Below, piece after piece: positions 1 through 10,558 of a stretch of 64,000 nt of DNA. Both the position numbers and the translations under genes were made by a program. The first letter of the stretch is position 1; every line of letters begins with the position of its first letter. Source of the DNA: Lachnoclostridium sp. An169 (GTDB lineage: Bacteria > Bacillota > Clostridia > Lachnospirales > Lachnospiraceae); contig NZ_NFKT01000006.1 in the NCBI RefSeq assembly GCF_002160525.1, forward strand, positions 62,001-126,000. The letters are read 5' to 3'. The notes beneath the pieces were generated by a model. It saw nothing but the letters and a program-made list of their open reading frames with translations. It made no database searches and was not told the DNA's origin.

Positions 1-2577
1 ATCAACGGTTCCACGGAACCGCTCACGGACGAACAGGTCAGGGAACATCAGGAAAAATATGGTCCCAATGAGCTCGTGGAGGGAAAGAAGAAGACAACAC
101 TTCAGATTTTCCTTGAGCAGTATAAGGATTTCCTTGTGATCATCCTTATTATCGCCGCTATTGTCTCCGGAATTCTCGGAGATGCGGAGAGTGCAATTGT
201 TATTCTTATCGTTATCACGATGAATGCGATTCTCGGAACCGTTCAGACGGTCAAGGCAGAACAGTCTCTGGCAAGCCTGAAGAAGCTCTCCGGACCGGAG
301 GCAAAGGTGTTAAGAGGCGGTTCTGTTGTGCAGATTCCTTCTTCCGAGGTGACGGTAGGAGATGTGGTCATGCTGGATGCGGGAGACTATATCCCGGCGG
401 ACGGACGTATCATCGAATGTTCAAGCATGAAGGTCGATGAGAGTGCGCTGACAGGTGAAAGTCTCGGCGTAGAAAAGACAACGGATACGATTGAGGGCGA
501 AGTGGCGCTTGGAGACCGTATCAATATGGCATACTCCGGAAGTTTCGTTACATACGGAAGAGGATCTTTCGTAGTAACAGGCATCGGTATGGACACAGAG
601 GTCGGGAAGATTGCAAGTCTTCTGAAAACGACTTCCGAGAAGAGGACACCGCTTCAGATCAATCTGGATCAGTTCGGTCAGAAGCTTTCCATCCTGATCC
701 TCATCTTCTGCGGAATTCTCTTTGGCGTCAGCATTTTCCGTGGAGACAATATCGGAGATGCGTTCCTTTTCGCAGTGGCACTGGCTGTTGCTGCCATCCC
801 GGAAGCTTTAAGTTCCATCGTTACCATCGTTCTCTCCTTCGGAACCCAGAAGATGGCGCGGGAACATGCGATCATCCGGAAGCTGCAGGCAGTGGAAGGC
901 CTTGGAAGTGTGTCGGTTATCTGTTCGGACAAAACAGGTACGCTGACCCAGAACAAGATGACAGTGGAAGACTACTATGTGGATGAGAGGTCCATCCGCG
1001 CAGATGATATCGACCTGGACGATGCGTCCCAGGCGAGACTGCTGATCAGCAGTATGCTCTGCAACGACTCCACCAATGAGGACGGAGTGGAGATCGGCGA
1101 TCCGACAGAGACAGCACTGATCAACCTGGGTGTGAAGTTGGGACTTAAGACATCTGACGTCCGGGCAAAATACCCGAGGGAGAGCGACAATCCCTTTGAC
1201 AGCGACAGAAAGCTGATGTCAACAAAGCATACAATGGAAGAGATCCCGACCATGATTGTAAAAGGGGCCGTGGATGTGCTTCTCGACAGAATGAACAAGA
1301 TCTGTATCCGGGGAGAGGTACGTCCCATGACGGATCAGGACAGACGCAACATCGAGGAACAGAACCAGAAATACTCACGGGAAGGACTGCGTGTTCTTGC
1401 CTTTGCATTCAAGGAAGTATCCGACGAACTGGAGCTTTCGGTGGAAGATGAGTATGACCTGATCTTCCTGGGTCTCATCGCCATGATGGATCCGCCGCGT
1501 CTGGAATCCCAGGCTGCAGTTGCGGAATGTAAGAGAGCGGGTATCCGCCCGATTATGATCACCGGAGACCACAAGGTTACGGCTGCGGCGATCGCCAAGA
1601 GAATCGGAATCCTGAACGATGAATCCGAGGCCTGTGAAGGTTCTGTCATCGACAATATGTCGGACGAAGAACTGAAGGACTTCGTGGAAGGCATTTCCGT
1701 ATACGCCAGGGTTTCACCGGAACATAAGATCCGTATCGTGCGCGCATGGCAGGACAAAGGCAATATCGTTGCAATGACAGGAGACGGAGTCAACGACGCT
1801 CCGGCCCTGAAACAGGCTGACATCGGCGTGGCTATGGGCATTACGGGAAGCGAAGTATCAAAAGATGCGGCTTCCATGGTCTTGACAGACGATAATTTTG
1901 CGACTATTGTAAAAGCAGTGGAGAACGGAAGAAACGTATACCGGAACATCAAGAATTCCATCCAGTTCCTGCTCTCAGGAAACTTCGGTGCGATCCTTGC
2001 CGTGCTGTATGCTTCGATCACGGCTCTTCCGGTACCGTTTGCACCGGTTCATCTGCTCTTTATCAACCTGCTGACAGACAGCCTTCCGGCAATCGCGCTG
2101 GGACTCGAGCCGCACTCCAAGGACGTGATGAATGACAAGCCTCGTCCGAAGAATGAATCGATCCTGACGAAGGATTTCCTTATTAAGATCGGAACAGAGG
2201 GACTTTCTATCGGTGTCACGACGATGATCGCGTTCCTGATCGGATATCACGGGGAGAACGAGCTCCTCGGAAGCACCATGGCGTTTGCAACACTGTGCTC
2301 GGCGCGTCTGTTCCACGGATTTAACTGTAAGTCAGACAAACCGGTTGTATTTACAAGAAAAGTGTTTAACAATATTTACCTGATCGGCGCATTCCTGCTC
2401 GGCATCGTGCTTATCACCTCAGTAGTCATGATTCCGGCCCTGCACGATATGTTCAAGGTACAGACGCTGACATTTACCCAGCTTCTTATCGTGTACGGAC
2501 TTGCGGCAGTGAACATTCCGATCATCCAGCTTTTGAAGGCAGTCAGACTGGCATTAAAGAAGAAAAAAGACAGATAG
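1..2577 (+). CDS. Cation-translocating P-type ATPase (P2A, Ca2+-type), 5' end outside window
   Basis: The frame is open from base 1 and continues upstream, so the N-terminus is missing; a GTG at 76 is internal, because the residues before it (KYGPNEL) belong to the usual cation-ATPase N-domain. An integral membrane pump that exports a divalent cation, most likely Ca2+, using ATP. Visible motifs in order: TGES actuator loop near 449, PEAL in membrane helix 4 near 798, the phosphorylation site DKTGT at 928, GDGVNDAP near 1782, and NLLTD in helix 6 near 2068, which supplies Ca2+ ligands in SERCA-type pumps. The ten-helix C-terminal half is complete. It lies 76 bases before ftsH and could share its transcript. 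Family assignment is secure; ion specificity is inferred from the helix motifs. Confidence 0.93.
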   Translation: MNGSTEPLTDEQVREHQEKYGPNELVEGKKKTTLQIFLEQYKDFLVIILIIAAIVSGILGDAESAIVILIVITMNAILGTVQTVKAEQSLASLKKLSGPEAKVLRGGSVVQIPSSEVTVGDVVMLDAGDYIPADGRIIECSSMKVDESALTGESLGVEKTTDTIEGEVALGDRINMAYSGSFVTYGRGSFVVTGIGMDTEVGKIASLLKTTSEKRTPLQINLDQFGQKLSILILIFCGILFGVSIFRGDNIGDAFLFAVALAVAAIPEALSSIVTIVLSFGTQKMAREHAIIRKLQAVEGLGSVSVICSDKTGTLTQNKMTVEDYYVDERSIRADDIDLDDASQARLLISSMLCNDSTNEDGVEIGDPTETALINLGVKLGLKTSDVRAKYPRESDNPFDSDRKLMSTKHTMEEIPTMIVKGAVDVLLDRMNKICIRGEVRPMTDQDRRNIEEQNQKYSREGLRVLAFAFKEVSDELELSVEDEYDLIFLGLIAMMDPPRLESQAAVAECKRAGIRPIMITGDHKVTAAAIAKRIGILNDESEACEGSVIDNMSDEELKDFVEGISVYARVSPEHKIRIVRAWQDKGNIVAMTGDGVNDAPALKQADIGVAMGITGSEVSKDAASMVLTDDNFATIVKAVENGRNVYRNIKNSIQFLLSGNFGAILAVLYASITALPVPFAPVHLLFINLLTDSLPAIALGLEPHSKDVMNDKPRPKNESILTKDFLIKIGTEGLSIGVTTMIAFLIGYHGENELLGSTMAFATLCSARLFHGFNCKSDKPVVFTRKVFNNIYLIGAFLLGIVLITSVVMIPALHDMFKVQTLTFTQLLIVYGLAAVNIPIIQLLKAVRLALKKKKDR

Positions 2578-2653
2578 GCAGCCGGCTACTGAAGAAGAAA
2601 TTCCGGACTGCGGGATAATGCTGAGACTGTATGCCCTGTGAAGGAGGAATTGA

Positions 2654-4501
2654 ATGAAACAGGTACAGAAACCCAAAAAACCGCTTATTTTTTATTACGT
2701 GATTGTCATCGTCATACTGCTTCTGCTGAACTGGTTCCTGATTCCGATGTTTACACCGAATCATATTACGGAAGTCGATTACGGAACATTTCTGACGATG
2801 GTGGAGAACAGAGAGGTTTCCAAGGTTGAGCTTCAGGGGGAGACAATTTATTTCACGGATAAGAGTGAAACAGCAAACTATTACGAGACTACGACTTTCG
2901 AGGACCCGGATCTGGTAAACCGTCTGGACGAGGCCGGATGCGAGTTCGGAAGAGTTGCGGAGGAACAGATGAACCCGATTCTGTCCTTCATCCTGTCATG
3001 GATTCTGCCGCTCCTGATTTTCTGGGGACTGGGACAGCTCCTGACAAGACAGCTCATGAAAAAGATGGGCGGGGGCGGCGGAGGCAATCCGTTCATGCAG
3101 TTCGGAAAGAGCAACGCAAAAGTATATGTACAGTCCACGACCGGAATCACATTTAACGATGTGGCAGGAGAGGACGAAGCGAAGGAACTGCTGCAGGAGA
3201 TCGTCGATTTCCTGCACAATCCCGGAAAATATCAGGAGATCGGAGCAGTCTGCCCGAAGGGCGCTCTTCTGGTAGGCCCTCCGGGAACCGGAAAGACGCT
3301 GCTTGCAAAGGCAGTGGCAGGAGAGGCGGGAGTGCCGTTCTTCTCCATCTCCGGTTCCGAGTTTGTGGAGATGTTCGTCGGCATGGGTGCGTCCAAGGTG
3401 CGTGACCTGTTCAAGCAGGCGAACGAGAAGGCACCCTGTATCGTGTTTATCGATGAGATTGATACCATCGGAAAGAAGAGAGACAACCAGGGTTACGGCG
3501 GCAATGACGAGCGCGAGCAGACGCTGAACCAGCTCCTCACGGAGATGGACGGATTCGACGCCTCCAAGGGCGTTGTGATCCTGGCGGCAACCAACCGTCC
3601 GGACAGCCTGGATCCGGCTCTGCTGCGTCCGGGAAGATTTGACCGGAGGATTCCGGTAGAACTGCCGGATCTGAAGGGAAGGGAGGAAATCCTCAAAGTT
3701 CATGCCCGGAAAGTGAAACTGGGAGATGATATAGACTTTAATGCGATTGCAAGGGCGGCGTCCGGAGCTTCCGGCGCGGAACTTGCCAACATGGTCAATG
3801 AGGCTGCGCTGCGGGCGGTGCGGGAAAACCGCAAGTTCGTGACACAGTCTGACCTGGAGGAGAGTATTGAAGTCGTGATCGCGGGATATCAGAAGAAGAA
3901 TAAGGTCCTTTCCTCCAAGGAGAGGCTGATCGTGTCCTACCATGAGATCGGGCACGCCCTTGTGGCGGCGCTCCAGACCCATTCCGCGCCGGTTACGAAG
4001 ATCACGATTATTCCACGTACCTCCGGCGCTCTCGGGTATACCATGCAGGTGGATTCCGAGGAGAGAAACCTGATGTCGAAGGAAGAACTGGACAACAAGA
4101 TTGCCACTCTGACCGGCGGAAGATGTGCGGAGGAACTGGTATTCCATTCCGTGACCACCGGCGCGTCCAACGATATCGAGCAGGCCACCAAGCTGGCCAG
4201 AGCAATGATCACCCGTTATGGAATGAGTTCCGAATTCGGAATGGTGGCCATGGAGACAGAGGTCAACCCCTATCTGGGCGGGGACAGCAGCTTAAGCTGT
4301 TCGCCTGAAACTGCGTCCGAGATCGACAGGATGGTTGTGGACACAGTGAAGAAAGCCTATGACAGAGCAATGAAGCTTCTGGAGGAGCATACGGCGAAGC
4401 TTCATGAACTGGCAAAATATCTGTATGAGAAAGAGACGATTACCGGCGAGGAGTTCATGATGATCCTGAACCGGCAGGAGCGTCTGGAAGATAAAAGTTA
4501 A
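2654..4501 (+). CDS. ftsH: ATP-dependent zinc metalloprotease FtsH
   Basis: A 615-residue membrane AAA protease that extracts and degrades membrane and short-lived cytosolic proteins. Two N-terminal membrane helices (about residues 11-32 and 107-130) bracket the extracytoplasmic domain. Walker A GPPGTGKT lies near residue 207, Walker B VFIDEID near 263 and the arginine-finger segment RPGRFDRR near 326. The zinc motif is HEIGH near 430, where most FtsH proteins have HEAGH; both histidines and the glutamate are kept, so activity is expected. A six-glycine linker follows helix 2. The start ATG at 2654 is preceded by GGAGG. Lying between two P-type ATPases, it may be an accessory FtsH rather than the housekeeping copy next to hpt/tilS; this is inference. 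Confidence 0.96.
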   Translation: MKQVQKPKKPLIFYYVIVIVILLLLNWFLIPMFTPNHITEVDYGTFLTMVENREVSKVELQGETIYFTDKSETANYYETTTFEDPDLVNRLDEAGCEFGRVAEEQMNPILSFILSWILPLLIFWGLGQLLTRQLMKKMGGGGGGNPFMQFGKSNAKVYVQSTTGITFNDVAGEDEAKELLQEIVDFLHNPGKYQEIGAVCPKGALLVGPPGTGKTLLAKAVAGEAGVPFFSISGSEFVEMFVGMGASKVRDLFKQANEKAPCIVFIDEIDTIGKKRDNQGYGGNDEREQTLNQLLTEMDGFDASKGVVILAATNRPDSLDPALLRPGRFDRRIPVELPDLKGREEILKVHARKVKLGDDIDFNAIARAASGASGAELANMVNEAALRAVRENRKFVTQSDLEESIEVVIAGYQKKNKVLSSKERLIVSYHEIGHALVAALQTHSAPVTKITIIPRTSGALGYTMQVDSEERNLMSKEELDNKIATLTGGRCAEELVFHSVTTGASNDIEQATKLARAMITRYGMSSEFGMVAMETEVNPYLGGDSSLSCSPETASEIDRMVVDTVKKAYDRAMKLLEEHTAKLHELAKYLYEKETITGEEFMMILNRQERLEDKS

Positions 4502-4575
4502 GACTCTCGAAAGAAATCCAAAGATTTTCTTAGGATACTGGAAAATGAGGAGAAAGACTGATAAAATGTAGGAAA

Positions 4576-4597
4576 TGCCCCGTGGAAGCACGGGGCA
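4576..4597 (+). other. Strong hairpin in the leader of the second P-type ATPase
   Basis: A perfect 9-bp inverted repeat, TGCCCCGTG and CACGGGGCA, with a GAAG loop lies 36 bases before the ATPase start at 4633. No T-run follows, so a simple terminator is unlikely. It may be an mRNA-stability or leader regulatory hairpin, or the stalled end of the ftsH transcript. Confidence 0.5.
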
Positions 4598-4632
4598 GGA
4601 CTGTTTCATACAGAAAGGGAAGTTAGACAGAT

Positions 4633-7089
4633 ATGCCGGGAAGAAAGTTACAGAAGAGTACAGAAGAAACGAGAGACAGAAGGCTTCCGACGACGCGCTA
4701 CAATCCGGATTACCGGAGCGGTCTTACCACACAGCAGGTGCAGGAGCACCGGCTTCACGGATGGACGAACCGCTCTGTGGATCCGCCGTCGAAGACCGTG
4801 CAGGAGATTGTCAGGGAGAACGTATTCACCTATTTCAACCTGATCTTTGCCATTCTGGCGGTCCTTCTGATTGTGGCAGGCTCGTTCAGGGATCTGACGT
4901 TCCTGCCCATTATCATAGCGAATACACTGATCGGTATCGGGCAGGAGGTGCGGGCAAAGCAGGTACTGGATAATCTGACCATGCTGAATGCGCCTCACGC
5001 TACGGTTGTGCGTGACGGGAAGAAGTCTGTTGTGGATGCGGAGGATCTGGTCATCGATGACATTGTGATCTTTAAGGCGGGAAACCAGGTCTGCGCAGAT
5101 GCGGTTGTCTGCGCGGGCGAGGTCCAGGTGAACGAGTCTCTCCTGACCGGTGAGGCGGATGAGATTACGAAGCGCAAAGGTGCAAAGCTCATGTCCGGAA
5201 GTTTTATTGTCTCCGGACAGTGCCATGCACGTCTGGATAAGGTCGGGGAAGACTCCTATATCTCGAAACTGACTCTTCAGGCAAAGGAGATGCAGGAGGG
5301 GGAGCAGTCGGAGATGATCCGTTCTCTGGACAAACTGGTCAAGTGGGTCGGTATTGCTATCATCCCCATCGGGCTGATCCTCTTTTCCCAGGCATATTTC
5401 CTGCAGGATGAGACATTCCGCTCCAGCATCACCTCCATGGTGGCGGCAGTGATCGGCATGATCCCCGAGGGACTTTACCTTCTGGCAAGTGTGGCACTGG
5501 CAGTCAGCTCTGTCCGTCTTGCCCGGAAGAAAGTACTTCTCCACGATATGAAGTGTATTGAGACTCTGGCGAGGGTAGATGTACTCTGTGTGGACAAGAC
5601 CGGTACGATCACGGAAAATACCATGAAAGTGCAGAAGGTCATAGAGACGGAGGAATATGATTCTGCAGAAATGCCTCCGCTGAACGAGATGATCGGCGAT
5701 TTCGCCGCAGCCATGACGCGGGACAACATCACCATGGCGGCTGTGAAGGAATATTTTACAGCGGCTTCCGGAAAAAAAGCAGTTTCAAAAACCGGATTTT
5801 CCTCAGCTACAAAATACAGCAGCGTCACTTTTGAAGACGGGGTCTGTGTGATGGGCGCTCCGGAATTTGTGTTAAAGGAAAACTACGGGAACTATCAGGA
5901 GAAGATCACAGAACTGGCGGCTACCGGCGCCCGGGTCCTTGTGTTCGGGACTTACGACGGCGTAGCGGACGGCAAGCCTCTGAAAAAGCCGGTTACTCCG
6001 CTGGGATACATTCTTCTCGCCAATCCGATCCGGGAAGCGGCTCAGGAAACTTTCCGCTATTTTGCAGAGCAGGGCGTGGAGGTCAAAGTTATCTCCGGAG
6101 ATAATCCGCTGACAGTATCAAGAGTTGCCTCACAGGCGGGGATTGAGAATGCAGACAGATATGTGGATGCTTCACAGCTGGATGACGGGACGATCGAGGA
6201 CGCTGTGCTGAATAATACGGTGTTCGGGCGCGTGACTCCGGACCAGAAGCGGAAATTCGTGCGGATTCTAAAGGATGCGGGACATACGGTGGCTATGACG
6301 GGAGACGGAGTCAACGATGTGCTTGCCCTGAAGGATGCGGACTGCAGTATTGCCATGGCGTCGGGCAGCGAGGCTGCGGCGCAGGCGTCCCAGCTCGTCC
6401 TTCTGGAATCGGATTTTTCCTGTATGCCTAAAGTCGTGCTGGAGGGAAGACGGGTGGTCAACAACATTCAGCGTTCGGCAAGCCTGTTCCTGGTGAAAAA
6501 TATATTCTCCCTGCTGCTGAGCCTGCTGTCGCTTGTGTTCATGTTTACGTATCCGTTGGAGCCGTCCCAGATCTCACTGATCAGTATGTTCACCATCGGT
6601 GTGCCGGCCTTCTTCCTGGCCATGGAGCCCAACAAGAACATTATCCGGGGCCATTTCCTTACCAATGTGTTCCTCAAGGCGCTTCCGGCGGCAATCACAG
6701 ACGCACTGGCAGTTGGGGCGCTGGTAAAGTTCGGGGAGACGTTCGGCGTGGATTCTGCGGATATCTCTGTGGCAGCCACCATGCTTCTGGCAATTGTGGG
6801 ATTCATGATCCTCTATAAGATCAGTGCCCCGATGAATGTGGTGAGAACAGTGATCCTGGGCGGATGCATTGCAGGGCTGATTTTCTGCAGCATCTTCTTA
6901 AATGACCTGTTTGCCATCACGGGAATGACCAGAGAATGTGTGATGCTGTTCGTTGTCTTTGCCATCGCCACAGAGCCGGTACTCCGGTATCTGACGCTCC
7001 TGGTGGGGAAGCTCCGGGAGCTTTATGTGAAGCTTAAGACAGAGGGAAAGGCAAAGATGTCAGAAGGGAAATTTGACTTTTTCGCATAA
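4633..7089 (+). CDS. HAD-IC family cation-translocating P-type ATPase (CtpE-like)
   Basis: An 818-residue integral membrane cation pump. It has a TGEA actuator loop (the family more often has TGES), IPEGL in helix 4, the phosphorylation motif DKTGT near residue 321 and GDGVND near residue 557. The overall shape, with a short nucleotide-binding domain and about ten helices, resembles the CtpE-type calcium/magnesium ATPases rather than the P2A pump at the window start. The ribosome-binding site before ATG 4633 is weak (GGAAG), and a stable hairpin lies just upstream, so translation may be controlled. A strong terminator follows at 7107. Substrate is not settled by sequence. Confidence 0.88.
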   Translation: MPGRKLQKSTEETRDRRLPTTRYNPDYRSGLTTQQVQEHRLHGWTNRSVDPPSKTVQEIVRENVFTYFNLIFAILAVLLIVAGSFRDLTFLPIIIANTLIGIGQEVRAKQVLDNLTMLNAPHATVVRDGKKSVVDAEDLVIDDIVIFKAGNQVCADAVVCAGEVQVNESLLTGEADEITKRKGAKLMSGSFIVSGQCHARLDKVGEDSYISKLTLQAKEMQEGEQSEMIRSLDKLVKWVGIAIIPIGLILFSQAYFLQDETFRSSITSMVAAVIGMIPEGLYLLASVALAVSSVRLARKKVLLHDMKCIETLARVDVLCVDKTGTITENTMKVQKVIETEEYDSAEMPPLNEMIGDFAAAMTRDNITMAAVKEYFTAASGKKAVSKTGFSSATKYSSVTFEDGVCVMGAPEFVLKENYGNYQEKITELAATGARVLVFGTYDGVADGKPLKKPVTPLGYILLANPIREAAQETFRYFAEQGVEVKVISGDNPLTVSRVASQAGIENADRYVDASQLDDGTIEDAVLNNTVFGRVTPDQKRKFVRILKDAGHTVAMTGDGVNDVLALKDADCSIAMASGSEAAAQASQLVLLESDFSCMPKVVLEGRRVVNNIQRSASLFLVKNIFSLLLSLLSLVFMFTYPLEPSQISLISMFTIGVPAFFLAMEPNKNIIRGHFLTNVFLKALPAAITDALAVGALVKFGETFGVDSADISVAATMLLAIVGFMILYKISAPMNVVRTVILGGCIAGLIFCSIFLNDLFAITGMTRECVMLFVVFAIATEPVLRYLTLLVGKLRELYVKLKTEGKAKMSEGKFDFFA

Positions 7090-7106
7090 AAAGGAATATA
7101 ATAACT

Positions 7107-7166
7107 TACCGGGATAGTATAATCGGCAGAGAAGCAGGTTATAACTATCCCGGTATTTGTTTTATT
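7107..7166 (+). terminator. Rho-independent terminator after P-type ATPase
   Basis: A perfect 12-bp inverted repeat, TACCGGGATAGT (7107-7118) and ACTATCCCGGTA (7144-7155), is followed by TTTGTTTTATT. It closes the ATPase-ftsH-ATPase block 18 bases after the stop codon. Confidence 0.85.
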
Positions 7167-7238
7167 ATCATGAACTTGAAAATACAGGCTTAAGATCCTT
7201 GCAGCTTTGCCTGGACAAGAAAGAGAGGATGATGGAAG

Positions 7239-8021
7239 ATGATAGTAGAACACGGACTGATTTCTTTTTTACAGAAGTTTGACGAACAGCCGTTCCTTGT
7301 GAAACTGGGCGGCAAAGAGTACAGAATCGGCGAAGGAGAGCCTACATTTACAGTAAAATTCAACCGGGAGATCCCGTTGGGCGATCTTCTGAAAAGTACA
7401 TCCATTGCCCTGGGAGAGGCTTATATGAACGGGGATCTGGAGATCGAAGGAGATTTATACGAGGCACTGGATCATTTCCTCGGCCAGATGGGGAAATTCT
7501 CTACCGACCAGAGCGCCCTGAAGAAACTGATGTTTACCTCCACCTCCAAAAAGAATCAGGAGAAAGAAGTGCGCAGCCACTATGATATCGGAAATGATTT
7601 CTGCCGGCTGTTCCTGGAGTGCGCCGACAAGGTGCTGAAAAAGGGCGGAGTATTCCTTCTGCATTTCATCAGCGCACTGAAGGAAAATCCGGGCGATGCG
7701 TGGATTAAAAAATATATCTTCCCCGGCGGAACGATACCGAGCCTGAGAGAAATGATCACTGCCATGGCAGATTACAATTTCCATACAATCGATGTGGAGA
7801 ACCTGCGTCTTCACTATAACCGGACGCTGAGGTGCTGGAGGAAGAATTATCTGGAACACCTGGACGAGGTGAGAAAGATGTTCGACGAGAAATTCATCCG
7901 CATGTGGGAACTGTATCTGGCAGCATGCGCAGCTACCTTCCACAACGGGATCATCGACCTGCACCAGATTCTGATGACGAAAGGGATCAACAATGAACTG
8001 CCGATGGTGAGATGGTATTGA
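7239..8021 (+). pseudogene. Cyclopropane-fatty-acyl-phospholipid synthase with the SAM-binding core deleted in frame
   Basis: The 260 codons are open from ATG 7239 (RBS AGAGGAT) to the stop, but the protein is about 130-140 residues shorter than normal members. The N-terminal part ends at SHYDIGNDFCRLFLE (about residue 127) and runs straight into KVLKKGGVFLLHF, which in intact enzymes lies beyond the whole Rossmann core (DIGCGWG, the SAM loop and the active-site glutamate-histidine strand). The C-terminal lipid-binding part is complete. Without the SAM site it cannot catalyse methylene transfer to membrane lipids. The reading frame is otherwise clean, so the deletion is recent, or the remnant keeps some non-catalytic role. 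Confidence 0.8.
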
Positions 8022-8169
8022 TGACAGAATATAAGTCGCCACAGGTAACTTTTCTGAAAAAGAAACAGACGTGGGAAATTGCAGGCGGCGGAAAGATTGT
8101 CTAAAATATAACAAAGATAGGTACTATCAAACTAAAGAGAATTCAGATTATTTAAGGAGGACAGTCAGA

Positions 8170-10557
8170 ATGTCAGATCAAAACATTGTTGAAAAGCAGC
8201 CGATCACAGAAGACTATCTGAAAAAGATGGACGCATACTGGCGCGCTGCCAACTATCTTGGTGCAGCACAGCTGTACCTGCTGGACAACCCGCTCCTTCG
8301 CGAGCCGCTGACCATGGATCATGTAAAGAAGAAAATAGTTGGGCACTGGGGAACTGTTCCGGGACAGAACTTTGTCTATGTACACCTGAACAGAGTCATC
8401 AAGAAATACGACCAGGACATGATCCTGATCTCAGGACCGGGACACGGCGGAAACTTCTTCGTTGCAAATACTTATCTTGAGGGAACTTACAGTGAAGTTT
8501 ATCCGAATATCGGAGAGGATATGGACGGGCTGAAAAAGCTCTGCAAGCAGTTCTCATTCCCGGGCGGAATCTCAAGCCACGTGGCTCCGGAGACTCCGGG
8601 ATCCATCAACGAGGGCGGTGAGCTCGGATACTCCATGGCTCACGCATTCGGAGCAGTATTTGACAATCCGGAACTGGTTGCTGCCTGTATCGTGGGAGAC
8701 GGCGAGTCAGAGACAGGACCGCTTGCCACATCCTGGCAGTGCAACAAGTTCTTAAATCCGATTACAGACGGTGCGGTTCTTCCGATCCTTCACCTGAACG
8801 GATACAAGATCAGCAACCCGACGATCCTCGCACGTATCACACATGAAGAGCTGGAGCACTTCCTTGACGGATGCGGATGGAAACCGTATTTTGTAGAGAT
8901 TGAGGATGACGGAAGCGATCACATGGCAATGCACAGAAAGATGGCGGATGCCCTTGACAAGGCCATGGACGAGATCAAGGCAATCCAGAAAAACGCGAGA
9001 GAGAACAACGATGCCACAAGACCGAAATGGCCGATGATTGTCCTGCGCACACCGAAGGGATGGACAGGCCCGAAGGTAGTGGACGGACAGCAGATCGAAG
9101 GTTCCTTCCGCGCACATCAGGTGCCGATCATGATGGACAAGCCGGAGCACCTTCAGATGCTGAAAGACTGGCTGATGAGCTACCATCCGGAAGAGCTCTT
9201 TGACGAGGACGGAAAACTGATTCCGGAACTCAAAGAACTGGCACCGAAGGGAGACAGAAGAATCGGATCCAATCCCCATGCGAACGGCGGAAAGCTTCTT
9301 CGCGACTTAAGGCTTCCGGATTTCCGCGACTATGCGGTAGACGTTCCGACTCCGGGTTCTGTGGAAGCACAGGATATGATCGAGCTTGGCGGATTCGTAA
9401 GAGATATCTTCAAACTGAACGAGGATGCGCATAACTTCCGTATCTTCGGACCGGATGAGACAATGTCCAACCGTCTCGGCAAAGTATTCGAGGCGACAAA
9501 CCGTGACTGGAACAATGAGAAATATGATACAGACGAGTTCCTTGCACCGGATGGAAGAGTTATGGACTCTATGTTGAGCGAGCATATGTGTGAAGGATGG
9601 CTGGAAGGGTATCTGCTGACAGGACGTCACGGATTCTTTGCAAGCTACGAGGCATTTATCCGCGTGGTTGACTCCATGTGCGCACAGCATGCAAAATGGC
9701 TGAAGATCTGCAACCAGCTCCCGTGGAGACAGTCCATCGCATCCCTGAACCTGATCCTCTCCTCCAATGTATGGCAGCAGGATCACAACGGATTTACCCA
9801 TCAGGATCCGGGATTCCTGGAGCATATTGCAAACAAGAAAGCAGATGTGGTACGCCTTTATCTGCCGCCGGATGCAAACTGTCTGCTGTCCTGCTTCGAC
9901 CACTGTATCCGCAGCAGGAACTATGTAAATGTCATCGTTGCATCCAAACATCCGAGACAGCAGTGGCTGACGATGGAGCAGGCTGTGAAGCACTGCACCC
10001 AGGGCATCGGTATCTGGGAGTGGGCAAGCAACGACCAGGGAGAGGAGCCGGACATCGTTATGGCATGCTGCGGCGACACACCGACCCTTGAGACCCTTGC
10101 GGCAGTGACGATCTTAAGAGAAGCGCTTCCGGAGCTGAAGATCCGTGTGATCAACGTGGTTGACCTGATGAAACTGCAGCCGAGCACAAAGCATCCGCAC
10201 GGACTGACAGATGCAGATTATGACGCTCTGTTTACAAAGGACAAACCGATCATCTTCGCATTCCATGGATATCATACACTGATCCATGAGCTGACATACA
10301 GAAGGACAAACCGCAATATCCACGTATACGGATATCAGGAAGAGGGTACGATCACAACACCGTTCGATATGCGTGTCCAGAATGAGATCGACCGTTTCCA
10401 TCTTGTAAAGAACGCGATCAAATACCTTCCGCAGCTTGGAAACCGCGGCGCTTATCTGATCCAGAAGATGAACGACAAGCTTGTAGAGCACAAGCAGTAC
10501 ATTCATGAGTATGGTATTGACATGCCGGAGATCAGAGACTGGAAGTGGAATTTATAA
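8170..10557 (+). CDS. xfp: Xylulose-5-phosphate/fructose-6-phosphate phosphoketolase
   Basis: A 795-residue thiamine-diphosphate enzyme that splits xylulose-5-P (and usually fructose-6-P) with phosphate to acetyl-P plus glyceraldehyde-3-P or erythrose-4-P, the key step of the phosphoketolase shunt for pentoses. Recognisable blocks are SGPGHGG near residue 90, the ThDP/Mg motif GDGESETG near 180, and [12 protein letters not shown] near 485. The start ATG at 8170 follows AAGGAGG; an upstream in-frame extension to 8071 has no ribosome-binding site. A TATAAC-like -10 sits in the 148-base leader. It converges with an AraC-type gene whose stop is 1 base away. The high-expression look (codon choice, strong RBS) fits a central metabolic role. 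Confidence 0.97.
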   Translation: MSDQNIVEKQPITEDYLKKMDAYWRAANYLGAAQLYLLDNPLLREPLTMDHVKKKIVGHWGTVPGQNFVYVHLNRVIKKYDQDMILISGPGHGGNFFVANTYLEGTYSEVYPNIGEDMDGLKKLCKQFSFPGGISSHVAPETPGSINEGGELGYSMAHAFGAVFDNPELVAACIVGDGESETGPLATSWQCNKFLNPITDGAVLPILHLNGYKISNPTILARITHEELEHFLDGCGWKPYFVEIEDDGSDHMAMHRKMADALDKAMDEIKAIQKNARENNDATRPKWPMIVLRTPKGWTGPKVVDGQQIEGSFRAHQVPIMMDKPEHLQMLKDWLMSYHPEELFDEDGKLIPELKELAPKGDRRIGSNPHANGGKLLRDLRLPDFRDYAVDVPTPGSVEAQDMIELGGFVRDIFKLNEDAHNFRIFGPDETMSNRLGKVFEATNRDWNNEKYDTDEFLAPDGRVMDSMLSEHMCEGWLEGYLLTGRHGFFASYEAFIRVVDSMCAQHAKWLKICNQLPWRQSIASLNLILSSNVWQQDHNGFTHQDPGFLEHIANKKADVVRLYLPPDANCLLSCFDHCIRSRNYVNVIVASKHPRQQWLTMEQAVKHCTQGIGIWEWASNDQGEEPDIVMACCGDTPTLETLAAVTILREALPELKIRVINVVDLMKLQPSTKHPHGLTDADYDALFTKDKPIIFAFHGYHTLIHELTYRRTNRNIHVYGYQEEGTITTPFDMRVQNEIDRFHLVKNAIKYLPQLGNRGAYLIQKMNDKLVEHKQYIHEYGIDMPEIRDWKWNL

Positions 10558-10558
10558 T

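Noticed and set aside
2996-4147. 383-codon minus-strand open frame under ftsH
   Set aside because: FtsH motifs on the plus strand are complete; the antisense frame has no start signal or family features.
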